The notes: generated by a model from the letters alone, not told the origin. 64,000 nucleotides of DNA from Spirometra erinaceieuropaei (GCA_902702965.1 CACRXP010000032.1:1232359-1296358); one strand, 5' to 3'. Shown: positions 11,701 to 23,759, numbered from the stretch's first letter. Numbers and translations are program-made.

Positions 11701-14700
11701 TCCACTGTCTGAGCCAGCCATTTGAGCAATGTCGAGAATGAGTGCTTAGAAAAGATCCCAGACCCATCAAATTCCAGTAGGCTGTTATTCTTCCCAAAAA
11801 CTGGTGGCATAGACATGAACCCCTCGAGAGGAAGATCAGAATGCCATGAAAGGAACTTTTAACATAAATCAACTCGAAACAGCAAAACTTTTGTACAGAA
11901 ACATGAACAGGCGCATGGGCCGTTTGTTTGTGGTCTTTCATGCGTGAGAAGATTGGGCATGGGGTCTTTGCCTCAAGGTCATAAACAGCATCTAACGTAC
12001 CTTCAGTTGCATAGAGTAACCGCTGGCCTTGGGGATTCTTCACAATGTAGCGGTTTGTGGCCTCCCAATTTGAAAAGACTAAAATTGTCAAAGGAGGAAT
12101 AATTGCTCAAAAGACCGAAAAATATGCATAAATAAAGATTTAAATTATTTTGCATGGAGTTGACCATTCTTGGGGTGCAAAACTTGAATAAAAACTACTT
12201 TTCCGTTAAATAGTTTTGCTTGTAAGACATCTGTCCGTTGATTATTTCTCAAAATATCTTTTGCGGGGTTTTTCACGATCTAGGAATCAATTTTGTTGAA
12301 TTTTAATGGGATAAGAAGTACACAAATTATTGTCTTATGTTATTAAAATACCGAGGATACATTGGCTCCGACTGTCAACTAACCACATTGCGGCTTTTCA
12401 TCAACATCAAAAAGTCGTCGGCTATCACAGTCATAGTCTCTTATATAAACATCAATGGAATGGCGGACTAGAGTACGCGAATTTGACAAAATAAAAAATG
12501 ACATCCAAGTTGGGAAAATAAGATCCGCCTTAAGTGTTTCACCTTAAAAAGAGTAAACGAGTCGCTGAAAATTAGACTATTTCGTTGTCATGGATTAATT
12601 ATTTGGTTTTATCCATTGGAGATGCTTATCTGCAACCCCATTCTAAACTGAAAAGGTACACTTGCGTACAAAACGATAATAAATAAAAACGACAGTTCGG
12701 ATATGTTGTAGGTTGTAAAAAACTAACAGCGCGCTGACATGTAAACTCGTCAATCACAATAAAACATTTTAAGTTGCCAAAAAGTGCGCCTTTTATTTAA
12801 ATGTACCGGTGTTATGCACAGTTTTCAGAGATCGATACAATTCTTAGACCTTTACCGCTGCAGTCACTAACTACGAGACACTCAACATACTGGTTTTTGA
12901 AAAAGGTCAAATTAAACACCGAGCACCATGTAATACTGGTAAATATATAAAAGTGGAAAGGCTGCTTGATGGGAACTGAGCCAAAAAGTAGCTTAAACAA
13001 GCAACATTAGTACTTTGTTATTCTTTCAAATGGGCGGCATTAGTAAGTCGCATTATTAAACTAGTTAACTAGAATAAGAATGTATATACTAGCTCTTATG
13101 CTAACATCTTTTGACGTGGTACTTACCTAGAATTCACACAAATAGCATGCGCTGTCGACGGTCGTACACTTTCAATCATAGTTTATAGAAGTAGTGAGCC
13201 TAAAAATCGTCGTTGTACTATTTACTTAGGTATGTACATCCTCTTTTAACAAAAGATTGGGAGGCCTATATCAGCGTTTATATAATGTGCAACTGCAGAT
13301 TTTGGCCCAATGTTATCAAATCAGTAAATGCCGCTCAAAACTAATGCTCCGAATTCAATATTTATTGCGATAGTTCATTAACATCCGCAAATTTTTATGC
13401 AAAGAGTTACGATGCTATGGTAACTTAGTGTGACGACAACAAGCCAAATAATTTAAGACCTTAGAAGTAACCAAGTACTTGGTTGCTGTTTCAAAAATTA
13501 CACAAAAGTATACCAAATTCCAACTAGAAACTTCGAAGAAAACGCTTCTCCGATTGGACGTATTTAAATGCGCATTGATCATGTGGCCTTTCTGAGAAAA
13601 AGGTGATTTCAAAGAGGAATGAAACGATAAAATTTATATACAATTCATGGGTATCTATTTTTATTCCTGTCAAGATTACGCAAATACTTGGAAGACCGAT
13701 AATTAAAATCCTAACCTGGAAGTAACTTTGGACAACGTCTTCTTTTGGTTACTCTCAAAACCTTTCTTCTGAAATTTTTTCCATGAGTACTGAAACACGC
13801 TAGTCACCATTTTTAGAACCTTAGCACAACTTATAACGCTAACGATGTAGAAGCCCAGATCTCGAAGACAGGGCGCTGCTGTACTATTCTGTCGGGTACT
13901 CATGTTGGATTGGTGAAGGCTGTCCTTAGGCGACCCTGAGTGCCACCGTCAATCAGTGACAGAATTGGGCTCGTGATCCGGTGTTTACTTATTGGAATCC
14001 GGAAAAACCCCGGATCTCTTTAGTGTCGAGCTCAAACGGGACTGATAGAGGACAACCAGCGACTTTAGATTCATTCAACTCCTCGAAATTTGGCGTTCTT
14101 GGCACACTGTGAAGTTCGTGATCCCGTTTTTACTTTTTGGAATCCGGCAAAACCCCCGGATCTTTCTAGTGTCGAGCTCGAATGGGACTGATAGAGGACA
14201 ACCAACGACTTTAGATTCATTCAACTCCTCGAAATTTGGCGTTCTTGGCACACTGTGAATTAGTACCGTTAAGGCAAAGAGAGGAACAATGACATTTAGT
14301 TAATACGGTTGTGGGGGTTTTACTGTTCTTGCTGGGGATTTATGATCAGTAAGTCTTATAGCTATAGCACAGACGTTGCCTTCTGAATTGTAATGAAAAT
14401 CGCGACTCTATTCGCTTCCTGTGAGCACACGTCACGATGGAAAGCACGCTGATCTAATTAGGTTTGCGCAGTTCTAAGATCTGTTTGCCCCTCAGGGAGG
14501 TAAACCATAGTGCGAGACGAAAAACCAAAATCATACTGATCGTTCCAACACTTCTGAATAAATATCACACAGAAATATGAAGTACGGCAGACGAAGGAGG
14601 CCCATTGTGTGAGCTATTCCGCCTGATCTCACCTCCGATAGACTGAATCGAACTTGCCGTAGATGTATACGGCATGCAATTTTACCGGCATGACAAACTG

Positions 14701-17700
14701 ACGACAGCACGCGGTAACAGGTGCCCCTACCCCTTGGGCTGAACCCAAGGGAGATAAGGACCAGGATTAAACAGAGGGTTAAGTTTAAGGGTGGTGGTAA
14801 GTTCATGGCCTAAGCTAAAGTTTGATTTAGAGTTAGATTTAGGACACTTAAAAAGTACTCTTCCTGAAATTTGCTAAAGGTCGCCTGTGTTTCGGAGAGT
14901 AGTTTTTATTTCCGTCTCTAACCCAACCGACTACTTCCTAAAATTAGCAGTTCGTTTGGTCTCAGACTGATGAAGCAGCTTGATACCTCTCAGACAAGGT
15001 GGCAAACTGCAGTTGTAGCTTCCTAGCGTGACACTTGTGCAAGTCTCTTCAGTGAGCTGTCCATGATCCCTCTAGTAAGAGTCTTGTTTGTTGCGCGAGG
15101 TCCACCGTGCGTGTCTACTCGAGGTTGAAGAAAAAGAAAGGGTGTGGTAGATGCTGCACAAGTCTACTAGTGCCATGAACTAGTTCGTGGACAACTCGCC
15201 GTCCCTGCGTCTGTGGTGTACATCGTCAGCTTCGACGATTAAACTTAAGCATGCATAGTAGTGAACCCAGTAACGTCAGTCGTTGTGTTCACGTCCCTCT
15301 TCAGTATTTGTATATTACCGACTGCCTTTGGCAGAATATTACACTTTTGGTGCGATGTTCTTTTAGTATTAAGATGATCTGACATGCATTTTTCACTCAT
15401 TTTAGCTAAAGTATAATTTTTATGAAAGGTTATTAAATAAACCTTGAGGTATTGACGCTTTGGAAGAAATCCGTGGAATATTCGGGTTGGGAAAATGGTA
15501 CTATCTAATAGCATTTTTTGAAATTCTTGAGATTTTACTTTCCAAATTAATTATTTATTGCCGTGAAGAAACGGCAAGTCCGAAGAAGTGGCGGTAATGG
15601 TCCTCAACACGAATCTGGAATACGTGCGTCTCTCGGCCTGCACCCTGTCGTTTGCTATAAAAAAGATATAAAGATTTCTTTTTCGTGAAAAAAGTTTGCA
15701 GGATATAAATTTCTGCCCCTAAACACTAAGTTAATTTTAAGCAGCGAGGCCATGCTTTCAGATTAAAGACCGTAAATGTCAAGACTGTTTCTTTTCCAGA
15801 GTCTGTTGACCATATAAATTATTTGAATAAACAAACGGCTGTACGGTTTCTGGATTCGGCATGAGGGGCTGTGTCCCAACAGATGCGCTAACTGCGCACA
15901 ACGGGAGGAAGAAGGTAAACTTTTATTCAAGATGATGCCCTAGGTTTGACCCCAATTCGACTGGACGACAAACTGACCCGCTCTCTTTGCATTTCTGCTG
16001 GAAACAGCTGTTGCGTAGAGCAAATGGATCCTTCACCCCTTTGCAATTAATCAGAATTTCTTATATGCCTTGCATTTTAGTGGGCGTCAGAGTGCTGAAA
16101 CCCGGTAATCTGTGATTAAATCCCTAGGGCTCTGAAGACATATTCAATGGTTTGATCTTAGGGCTGTGCATTTTCATAAAGACTTTATACATGTATATAT
16201 TCACCGTTCAGGCCCAAGAATATTCTCGTCACGGTGTACGTTTGTTCCTACATCGCTGGCCTAGCGACCAGAAATATGTTCTGAAACGTGATCTGACAAG
16301 GCGCTGATGAACATCGGTTTGAAAAATTGTTTCTGTCTTATCTAAAAGACACCATCTATAAGCCCGTCGCGTTACATAAGTGCCCTTGTTTGTGGTTCTG
16401 ATCCAAGATAGTTGCCTGGATATGCATGTACGAAATTTATTGACTTCAAATTTCCCTCGAGTTCCCATGCCAAACCCTTTACAGTTGCGCCAGATACCAG
16501 TGGAACCATGTCTGGCATCTATGTTAAAAGTGTGTTATAAACCATTCCAATGTGAATTTATACTACTGCTTGCACAGCTTGCTTTGAGAATAAACACAAA
16601 GCAACTATTCCGCAGGATCCAGTTGCCTTTCACTCAAATGTTCTTTGCGATTTCGGGACTGACTTCAAATCTTCCTCCTAGTAAATTGCGAAAGTAGCTG
16701 TTTCATATATATATGTTGGGCTAAGTCTGGACGGAGACATGGGAGATTGCAAATAATCAGGATTTCTTATATGCATTATATTTTAGTGGGCATCAGAGCG
16801 ATGAAACTTAATACTCTTTGAGTAAATCCTTAAGGCTTGGAAGACATTTCCGATGGTTCTGTCTTTGGCCTGTTTATTTATATAAAGGCCTTATATATGC
16901 ATATAGTCAAGTTAGAGGTATGTTCGCCGTTCAGGTTAAAGAATTATCTCGTCACGATATACGTTTGATCTCACTAAATGGCCCAACAGACAGTGGCCTA
17001 GAAACCAGGGATATGTTCTGAAACGTGGTCTGATAAAGACAAGAGGAGCTGGGATGACCATCCCAATCTCCCATGCCTCCGTCTAGATTAAGTTCAGCAT
17101 ACACATTAACATGAAGGAGGTAATTTCGCAATATATTAGGAGAAGGATTTAAAGACAGAGCCGAAATCGTAAAGAAAACTTGAGTTAAAAGCAATTAAAT
17201 TCTGCGGAATAAGTATTTTGTGCTTATTCTCAAAACCAAGTGTACAAGTAGTAGTAGTAGTAGTAGTGCTAGTAGTAGTAGTAGTAGTAGTAGTAGTATA
17301 AATTCACATTGAAATGGTCTATAACGCACCTTTAACATAAGTACCAGGCACGGTTTTGCGACGGTTCGGCTGATACATGACGCAGCTGCAAGGGGTTTGG
17401 CACAGAGTTTCCTATGCAAGTTCATAACATAGGCACTCCGGGGAAATTTGAAGCCAATAAATTACATATATGCGCACCCAAACAATAATCTAGAACCAGA
17501 AACACAAACAAGGACGCGCATGCAATGCAGCCGGCTTATATATGAAGTCTGCCAGATAAGTCAGAAGGAAGATATCAAGCCGATGTTCGTCAGCGCCTTG
17601 ATATCTGTTATCGCAGATCTAGTGCTAGTTCGTATAGCGCGTTCTGACCCACTAGCTTCCACTTGCAAAAAGATTTTACTGGTGGCAGAGACCATGAACA

Positions 17701-19456
17701 GAGAGCCACTAACCAGATCGCACTTTCCTAATATATGACTACTAGGACGTCCGTATGTTGGGGATACTAACCTTGTTTTGCAAACTAATCAGGTATTTAG
17801 CAGGTTATTTTATCACTTTATCGATGGTGTTGGCCTGTACCGTACATAGAAGGCATTTCTGACTATGGCAAATACTAAAATCACCTTTTTACTCTGCGAT
17901 AAGCATAAGTTAGAAGGCACTTCAAAGATGTTTCGCCATCACGGCGAGTGAAGCGCTTTGGAACAGTATTCAACATCTGTCAGAACAAAAAGTGGCTTGG
18001 TCGCCATTATTACTCACTAAAGTTCTGTGGTATAAAACACAAAGACATGCATGTTCTTTCGCATACTGAGTGAAGAGCCACCGGTCACGTGCTGTGTGGC
18101 ATCTTGCTTTGGGCCGTAAAACTTAGTACACACGACAAAAAACACGGAAGCATGAATGTTTCTTCATACGCTGATTTAAGAGCTGCCAGTTACGTGTGTT
18201 TGTTAGAGTATGAGCTCTCAGTGTGCCCCCAATACGGGTCGCGCGGTAAGTTCGCCGGACTAACATGGGGGCTTAAATTGATTCTGGCCATCGTTATCGG
18301 GACTGCACACCCATAACACATGTTAACATTCGGAATGTGCGGGTAGACCCAATTTCTGACCCACACCACGCACACTGGGATCCTTGCTACCTGTTCAAGC
18401 GCTTTTTGTGGACCAGGGAGTTCTGCGGTACCCCCTGGTGCTGATCCGGCCATGTCAGCCATCTCCGTCCTTCCCCGTCCCCGGTCTACTTGAATATGCC
18501 CAAGGGGGAGGGTGTGCGGCGTCCTCTGTACAAATCACCACGCCTACTCTTACCCTGCTGTGGGGCACACGGTGGGCATCGTCGAGTTCCAAGTGGCAAA
18601 ATCCGTGCTACATTAAATAATTCGTCGTTCGTATAGGGTCACAAAACTCACATTTTCCTGATCAATAATTTGAATGTTGCGAAGCCTTATTAATGTTGAT
18701 CGAAATTATGGGGTATATTTGAGGCGAAAGATCGTAAAAACAACCCTTACTAACTGATATATACTTTTATCGCCATGATCAAAGACAGATGTGGAGAGAG
18801 TCATCGGCCTACTTACCTTCTAAAAGTTGGATTTGCTGATGGATAAATATTTTGTTTAAATTGCGTAGGCAGGCTAAACCCTGAGATCGAGGACTGAGAT
18901 GTGATGGGACAGTTGTTTGTAGGCGGGGGATTGGCAACGTTTTCTCATATTCCTGGGGAGGAGGAAAATCCGCCGGCCTCGTGTCAGTCCTTGTTTCAAA
19001 AAACTTTTGGTCCGACCACGTTGAACTTATAGGAAGACGTGGGTGTTCAAAACCTGATCGAGGCTGCTGCCCAGACTGATCGTTAATGACAAGATAGCAC
19101 CTGGGAAGTCGGTCCTCGGCACGATGCGGGCTATCTTCCGACGGGTAAACCAATAATGCTATGGGCATCTTCGAGGAGGACTGTGGAACACTAGACGTGA
19201 GTGAGTGGTCAGTAGAGATTTCGATGTCCGGTTGTGCGGCTTGTGGGCTGCTGTTATGTCGAGCGCGGGAAAAAATCATGGACGAGGGAAAGGAAGTGTT
19301 TCTCGGAAGCGTTGAAGATGTTGCCGTTTCTTGGTCACTTGCACACTCAGAAATAACGCACTGAGCAGACGACATTTGTGGAAGAGATGTGAAGATGGAG
19401 GTTGTTGGCTTCAATTGTGAATTTTCCGCAATCGTTCTTACCATCGGCGACGAATT
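8372..19456 (-). CDS. Phospholipid scramblase family gene (partial: three exons, 3' end not found)
   Basis: Three minus-strand exons (19456-18817, 12078-12001, 8747-8372) join in phase and encode about 360 residues. The joined protein has a Ser/Pro-rich extension of about 190 residues. It is followed by the scramblase core landmarks: LNKIFIHQQIQLLE, then WEATNRYIVKNPQGQ, then a Cys-rich SRQCCG block with SFVIRMLDGHNFEVAR, a Cys cluster, and VESPPGQVIGRVQQ. Each junction has GT-AG signals and matching phase (G|TC gives Val, G|AA gives Glu, the last exon ends in two bases). Known family members are membrane proteins that move phospholipids between leaflets in a calcium-dependent way. Their C-terminal calcium-binding loop and membrane helix are encoded downstream of what I can see here. 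The introns (6.7 kb and 3.25 kb) hold repeats. The likely start is the ATG at 19444, in good context. Family identity is confident; substrate and isoform are not inferred. Confidence 0.85.
9133..9475. repeat. tRNA-related short element, copy 2 (foldback)
   Basis: A minus-oriented body (9133-9340) meets a plus-oriented tRNA-like head and body (9336-9475). The ends form a long inverted repeat: GGCAGAATGGCATTACC... at 9231 and the matching ...TCATTCTGCCT ending at 9471, about 46 bp with few mismatches. The tRNA-like part carries GCGAGTTCGAGGCTC (box B) and GGTGGGTAGAGGCG (box A region). The whole could form one long hairpin. Confidence 0.7.
9795..10355. repeat. Nested inverted repeat (foldback element)
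   Basis: Arms 9795-9940 and 10030-10165 are inverted copies (shared CAGGTACTAGCCAAAAGCCC, GATGTTTTGCCGCT). A second pair, about 9955-10000 and 10305-10355 (CGAAGTTGGAGTA and TACTCCAACTTC with flanks), lies around it. The arm segment CATGACGCAGCTG is also found at 17380, so this is a family. A 118-codon minus-strand frame crosses it but resembles nothing. Confidence 0.6.
10640..11720. repeat. Dispersed repeat family, several fragments
   Basis: 10690-11010 (TCATCTACCACACTCCCTCC, then CGTCTACGCGCGCCACGCAC), 11228-11488 (minus oriented; CACCATGTGCTCCACAGCAAG, AGCATCTACCACACTGTCTC) and 11635-11720 (CGGGGATGGAGTCTCCCGAA, ACCAGTCCACTGTCTGAGCC) carry blocks of the same family found at 35, 38, 40, 41 and 63 kb. 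They lie in the first scramblase intron. Confidence 0.6.
12001..12078 (-). CDS. Scramblase exon B: first core strands
   Basis: This 78-nt exon lies between the acceptor CAATTTTAG and the donor GAAG|GTACGT. It begins with two bases that complete a Val codon from the previous exon and ends with one base that begins a Glu codon. It encodes FSNWEATNRYIVKNPQGQ followed by RLLYATE, which corresponds to the 'WETNNKY-VKN-GQ' strand pair of scramblases. A 196-codon open frame runs on past the donor, but nothing after the donor resembles a scramblase and it is intron. Confidence 0.85.
13970..14259 (+). repeat. Tandem duplication, two 145-bp units
   Basis: Unit 1 is 13970-14114 and unit 2 is 14115-14259, with few differences (for example CGGTGTTTAC against CCGTTTTTAC). 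Both end GGCACACTGTGAA. No coding signal. It lies in the first scramblase intron. Confidence 0.85.
15080..15240 (+). repeat. Dispersed repeat family fragment
   Basis: The block GGTGTGGTAGATGCTGCACA followed by CTCGCCGTCCCTGC...GTACATCGTC is the 'GTGGTAGATGCT' part of the family. Confidence 0.5.
16035..17430. repeat. Compound repeat: direct and inverted copies of one family
   Basis: 16035-16310 and 16745-17040 are direct repeats (TTTCTTATATGC, CGTTCAGG...CTCGTCACG, ATATGTTCTGAAACGTG). 16450-16745 and 17050-17425 are inverted repeats (GAACCATGTCTGGCATCTATG region; AACCATTCCAATGTGAATTT against its complement). The right arm has gained a TAG microsatellite. This lies inside the first scramblase intron. 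Confidence 0.6.
17247..17299 (+). repeat. TAG/GTA microsatellite
   Basis: About 17 TAG units with one interruption (TAGTGCTAG), in the right arm of the compound inverted repeat. The left arm at 16560 has only CTACTGCTT at the same place, so the expansion is specific to this arm. Confidence 0.9.
18225..18605 (+). repeat. Dispersed repeat family fragment
   Basis: It contains GGCCATGTCAGCCATCTCCG, CAAGGGGGAGGGTGTG and CTGTGGGGCACACGGTGGGC, the same blocks in the same order as in the copies at 11.3 (opposite strand) and 63.3 kb. Confidence 0.55.
18817..19456 (-). CDS. Scramblase exon A: Ser/Pro-rich N-terminus and start of the core
   Basis: This 640-nt open exon follows an acceptor (TTTTTAG at 19457-19463) and ends at a strong donor, GAAG|GTAAGT. 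The first ATG, 19444-19442, sits in a GCCGATGG context and is the likely start; the frame is also open upstream to the acceptor, so an earlier 5' exon or a trans-splice site is possible. It encodes about 209 residues. Most of them are Ser-, Thr-, Pro- and Gln-rich with no recognised domain. The last 20 or so (CLRNLNKIFIHQQIQLLE) match the scramblase segment that precedes the first core beta strand. The long disordered N-terminus would be cytosolic in family members. Confidence 0.85.
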
Positions 19457-19691
19457 CTAAAAATTACGTTTTGAACATATTTTAGACAAGCATTGTCTTC
19501 TATAGCCAAAGCTGAGGTTTTTGTTAATCTTAATACAAAAGTCTCATGGACACCTCTTGTCAAAACGTTTGACAATAGCAATTTCCAAAAGTTAAAATAC
19601 TTGCATAATGAAATCTCCTAAAATTCGATGTCCGTCTTTTAAAACTGGCGATGCAGACACTGATCAGAAACTTTGATTTCCCAATGTACTT

Positions 19692-19867
19692 TCAGTTGCG
19701 GGAAAATGTTTACAATAATTTTGAAAAGTTATGCACACATTCGAAACAGCCGAAAACGCAGAAATGCTGGGGCGATTGCTGTCTTAGCGATAACCGCTGC
19801 ATTCTTGTTCCTATGCATCTTGGGGCTACGGCTCTGTACTTCTGTCACTGAGTTCCACATTCTGTAA
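19692..19867 (+). CDS. Possible terminal exon with one membrane helix
   Basis: An acceptor-like TGTACTTTCAG precedes a plus-strand frame that ends at TAA 19865-19867. It contains a basic stretch (NSRKRRN) directly before a hydrophobic run of about 20 residues (IAVLAITAAFLFLCILGL). The pattern is that of a single membrane helix with positive residues on one side. There is no homology I recognise, no partner exon and no polyadenylation signal nearby, so chance is possible. Confidence 0.2.
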
Positions 19868-20768
19868 TCTATAAAGGCGTGTAGACTGTGTCAAGAGCGT
19901 AACTCTCACGATTTACATTTTCTTCAAGAAAATTCACCGTAAACTCGACATCGCTAATGTAAGATATTTCTTATTCTCAATCTTCCCGTGTGGTAGCGAA
20001 AACTCTTCCTTAAATATATGGCTAAAATGTCGACGTGGACCCTTTCCGTTTTAAACCAATTCAATATTTAAAATTCTACACCGCTCGTCACTTAAATTTT
20101 CGCGAACGACTGCATTAATCTTCCCTGTACGCGTTTCTGACTGCCAACAATTGATTCTTTAATCAGTAACTTTGCCTCCGATTTTCATCCTGCAGAACTT
20201 ACTTTTTACAGAAACTAAAAAATTGGTCAAGCTTTTATGAAGTGTGAAGCAGAAAAACGCCTGGTAGCACAATTATTCCCTTATGTCAAGGATTTCATGT
20301 GCTTTCTTTTAACACTGACTCATTCAGTTAACCCCTTAATCGTCATATATAAAAGAATTAGGTACACCTAAATGTGGAAAAAAAACCTTGATTTGAATGT
20401 GCTCACTTACTTGTTCATTACAAGCGGACTGTGTGAGTGTCATATATCTGAAGAGTACCGTGAATTTATGGCGTACAGCTAAAACTCAAGTATTCACTTC
20501 CGTTTTAACAAATTTTCTAATTTAACACGGCCTTAAGAAAATTAGACATATGATGGAAAAAAGGTCATCTGAATGAAATATTTATGAAAAACAGTTAAAA
20601 AACCTATAAAGTGAACTTATGTTTTAGACTGGCGCTTTGAATTGGCAAGATTAAAACTTTTATTTAACTATAATTTGCGAGATAAGTTCTTTGTTTTGTC
20701 ACAGGATCCGGTGGATCTGGTTACTTTTGATAAGTGCGTGATTGTGTGGGTGAAGATTAATCTTCATA

Positions 20769-20832
20769 GAAATTGTTAAACGCCCCAATAACAATAAAAC
20801 TTCTTATGGTTGATGGGGCGTTTAACAATTTC
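20769..20832. repeat. Perfect 19-bp hairpin
   Basis: GAAATTGTTAAACGCCCCA and its exact complement enclose a 26-base AT-rich loop (20788-20813). It is the first of three strong hairpins within 1.3 kb. Confidence 0.85.
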
Positions 20833-20948
20833 AGTATGCTTTTATTCACTTAAAAGCTATTATTTTCAAAATAAATGTACTTTTAATATTGACGCGTAAA
20901 TAAAATGTCTCTTTGTAAACTCTTATGAACAGTATAGAGGACCAAATG

Positions 20949-20989
20949 TAATGCGTCCCCCATCAAGTACTTGATCGGGGGACGTGTTA
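20949..20989. repeat. Near-perfect palindrome
   Basis: TAATGCGTCCCCC at the left pairs with GGGGGACGTGTTA at the right (two G-U pairs in RNA). The centre ATCAAGTACTTGAT is itself a palindrome. One extra base makes a bulge. Confidence 0.8.
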
Positions 20990-21999
20990 CGTAGCACGCC
21001 TAAATCCACTCTCGGAAGACGAGTCCGTATGATGATTCATATAGCTTATACCTGTTGGACTGAAGCCGGATACAGAGGTACTGCCCATCCAAAGGGCTTG
21101 ATTGCATGAGCAATGTCTGATAATTCCACTGAAATGACACCATTGAATGCTTTTGTTTTGGACGTCCCACCTTCTTCTAATTCCGCCATCGGATCCTTCG
21201 AGCTATTCATTTAACATTTGCGTTACCACCTGAAATCGGAATAATTCTGAGCGGTAGAGAAGTCCACAATAAAGATTTGAAAAAAGCAAATCGCAATTCG
21301 GCCTAATTGCCAGACATTATTTCAAACCGTAGGAGATAGCACAGAAACTAAAATCGTGCGCTATTTGTTGTCGAGGTCGAAGTGGAAAATTTAAACATGG
21401 CCTCCATAAGTAGTTTAAGATGTCAAGACACCGCCTATTCTGGTCTTTTTCCTCTGCATTTTCTGAAGATGAAAGTTCATTTTATATATTTTGATGGCTT
21501 TGTCCATCATAAAGTAACAGTCTGTTTGAATCAACAGCAATAAATTTCCTCACTTTCATCCGTAATTTCAGAAGAAAGGGTTCCCCTCAAGATCCTTCCT
21601 ATGAAGAAGACTGGATATTTTCATTCCCTTTGCGCGTTATATTTACATGGGTCGAAAAAGTAACGGATTAGTAGCTTATATTGGCTTCTAGTTGCTTATT
21701 AAACACATGTTTAATAAGAAACTACTTTCTGGGTCTGGGCAGGTATAGGTATGAGTCTCTAGCCTTTGGTTATTTACTGTGTTAGCCAGAAGGTAATTTT
21801 TGCACCATATCTGCGTAAACCAAATCGCGAAATAAGTATGAAGAAATGGTTGGCGAAGGGCAAAGAAATCTACTTGAGACCAGGGTAGTTTCCGGACAAT
21901 CAACAGCACGCAAACATCGATGGATATAAAATGTAGCTCTAAAGTAAACTATTAAATGTAGTTGTTAATCAAATAAAACTAGGGAGGCGAAGAACCACT

Positions 22000-22040
22000 T
22001 GATTTGGTGGTGACATGTACGAGCATCCGCCACCAAATAG
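22000..22040. repeat. Hairpin with 9-bp perfect stem
   Basis: ATTTGGTGG (22002-22010) and CCACCAAAT (22030-22038) enclose a 19-base loop. It is the third hairpin of the cluster and shares no sequence with the other two. Confidence 0.6.
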
Positions 22041-23759
22041 GTCCTAAAATAATGCAACGTTTGCTTTTTTAAGCCTGATACCAATAAATTGTCGCATATA
22101 TAACAGAGTAATTAAATCTGCGATTGACAGCGGACGTCACTGCGCTACAAGCATGTACATTTCGGTGTCCTGTAGCCTTATTAGTATAGTTATTTCGGTG
22201 TTGGTGACAATCTCCGTAAGACTTTTGAATTTCAACGGCGTTTCACCCGATAATTTTAACGGCTATCGGTTGCCTCTTGTAAAAATACGCTTATGACTAC
22301 ACTAAGACATCTGGCGTTATATCATCCATTTCTCCACTATTTGTGCGCTTTCAAGCTCCACATTCTGCGGGATATGCTGACAGCGGACATAATTAACTCC
22401 GACCGAGCGATGATAATTATTGTGGTAACTGTTTAATTAATGGTTTGTGTCTGCACCCGCAAGGCATGGGATAATGTTCACAAACATGCTAAGTGTAAAA
22501 ATGTACGTCCACTAGGCACGTATCACAAAACCGAAGACCATTAGAATAAATATGCGGTTATTTGTTGGCGTAAGTGACGAGCAGTCTCTGCGCTAATTGT
22601 ACGAAAGAGCAAAAACGCTGACGCCATTTTAGACACGTAGAAGTAAACATCCAATCGAGATATAAATGATGCGTATAATGGGATACTAATGTAAACTTAA
22701 CTGAGTTCGACAGACGAGAATGGATACACATGTTCACTATGCATGTTGGCTTAAAGCGTTTTTCGTGAGACATAACTCACTATCTAGACGTTCATTTTGG
22801 CTTAGATTGTGTTCAATGCTAAAATATATTATTACCAACTTTTGAATTCCTTCATAAACTCCCTGTTATGTTGCTTACTTTTCGTAATGCATCAAACACC
22901 ACCAAGATCTTGGCTAGTCTGTTACAACCTAGTGATCAACTTCCCTTATTTGTTTCACTCTAGATATAAAGCAGATAAATAAAGCAGTCCTCTCTCTCTC
23001 TAGATCTCCTGCAGCCTAAAATCCTTGTGCCCAGTGATTACAATGCTGCTTATCCATATTCCGCTGTGTTCCTAATGAAACCAAAGAAACCATCCGGCTT
23101 ATTAGAACAGCACGCACACAGAGAAGATAGTGGTCGTCTTCGTTTCGGGATTTCCACTTCATATTATCATCTGACAGTACCGAACAGCCGACTGTCTTGA
23201 TTGCGATCGGAGTTCCATATCACCTTTCACCACAAGTATACCCTTGCCCTTATGATGAATTTGTCTTGCGCTTCCCTATTTGTTTGAGCAGTAGTATTCT
23301 CCCTGCGTATTTAAGCCGAATGGCTCGGGTAAACTGATCTCTTTCTATGCTTTCCGTCCAGGAAGTTTTTCAACACATCGGTCGGGGTTCACCGACCTTG
23401 AGCGTACAGCTATTCTTAACCTCATTCTTATCCTGTATTTAATTGAACCGCATCTGATGAATGAGTTAAGTACCCCATGTGCTACTGTGCGCTGTGGACT
23501 TTGAGGTGACAAATACTCACATATCTACAAAAACTTGTTCAAAATTCTGCGTGCGGTTTTATGTTAGAATTTGAACGGTTTAACAGATTTGTTTCTTAGT
23601 TGCGCGTTCATATTGATCGTCAACGGCGATCGCCTACTGCGCATAAGTCTGCCAGACCGTTCTCATCTGGTCCCTAAATGAATAGAGTAGCGACCTGGTT
23701 AGCATTCGATGTCCTTGGACAACCACCAGCGATTACATTACGTCTTTGCTACTGCGTAA

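Larger units (their letters stand above)
12079..18224. other. Scramblase intron 1 sequence outside listed repeats
   Basis: Between exons B and A. Apart from the tandem duplication, compound repeat, microsatellite and dispersed-repeat fragments listed separately, the DNA is AT-rich with scattered short frames and nothing recognisable. Confidence 0.6.
19870..23755. other. AT-rich, gene-poor stretch
   Basis: Besides the three hairpins at 20.77-22.04 kb I see no coding signal, repeat or RNA gene. Minus-strand frames at 21688-21909 and 22558-22773 lack homology and splice support. The CR1 block starts near 23760. Confidence 0.5.

Noticed and set aside
11501..12091. 196-codon minus-strand frame as a gene of its own
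   Set aside because: Only its first 78 nt (12078-12001) is an exon. It has a good donor at GAAG|GTACGT and the rest crosses a dispersed-repeat fragment and matches nothing.
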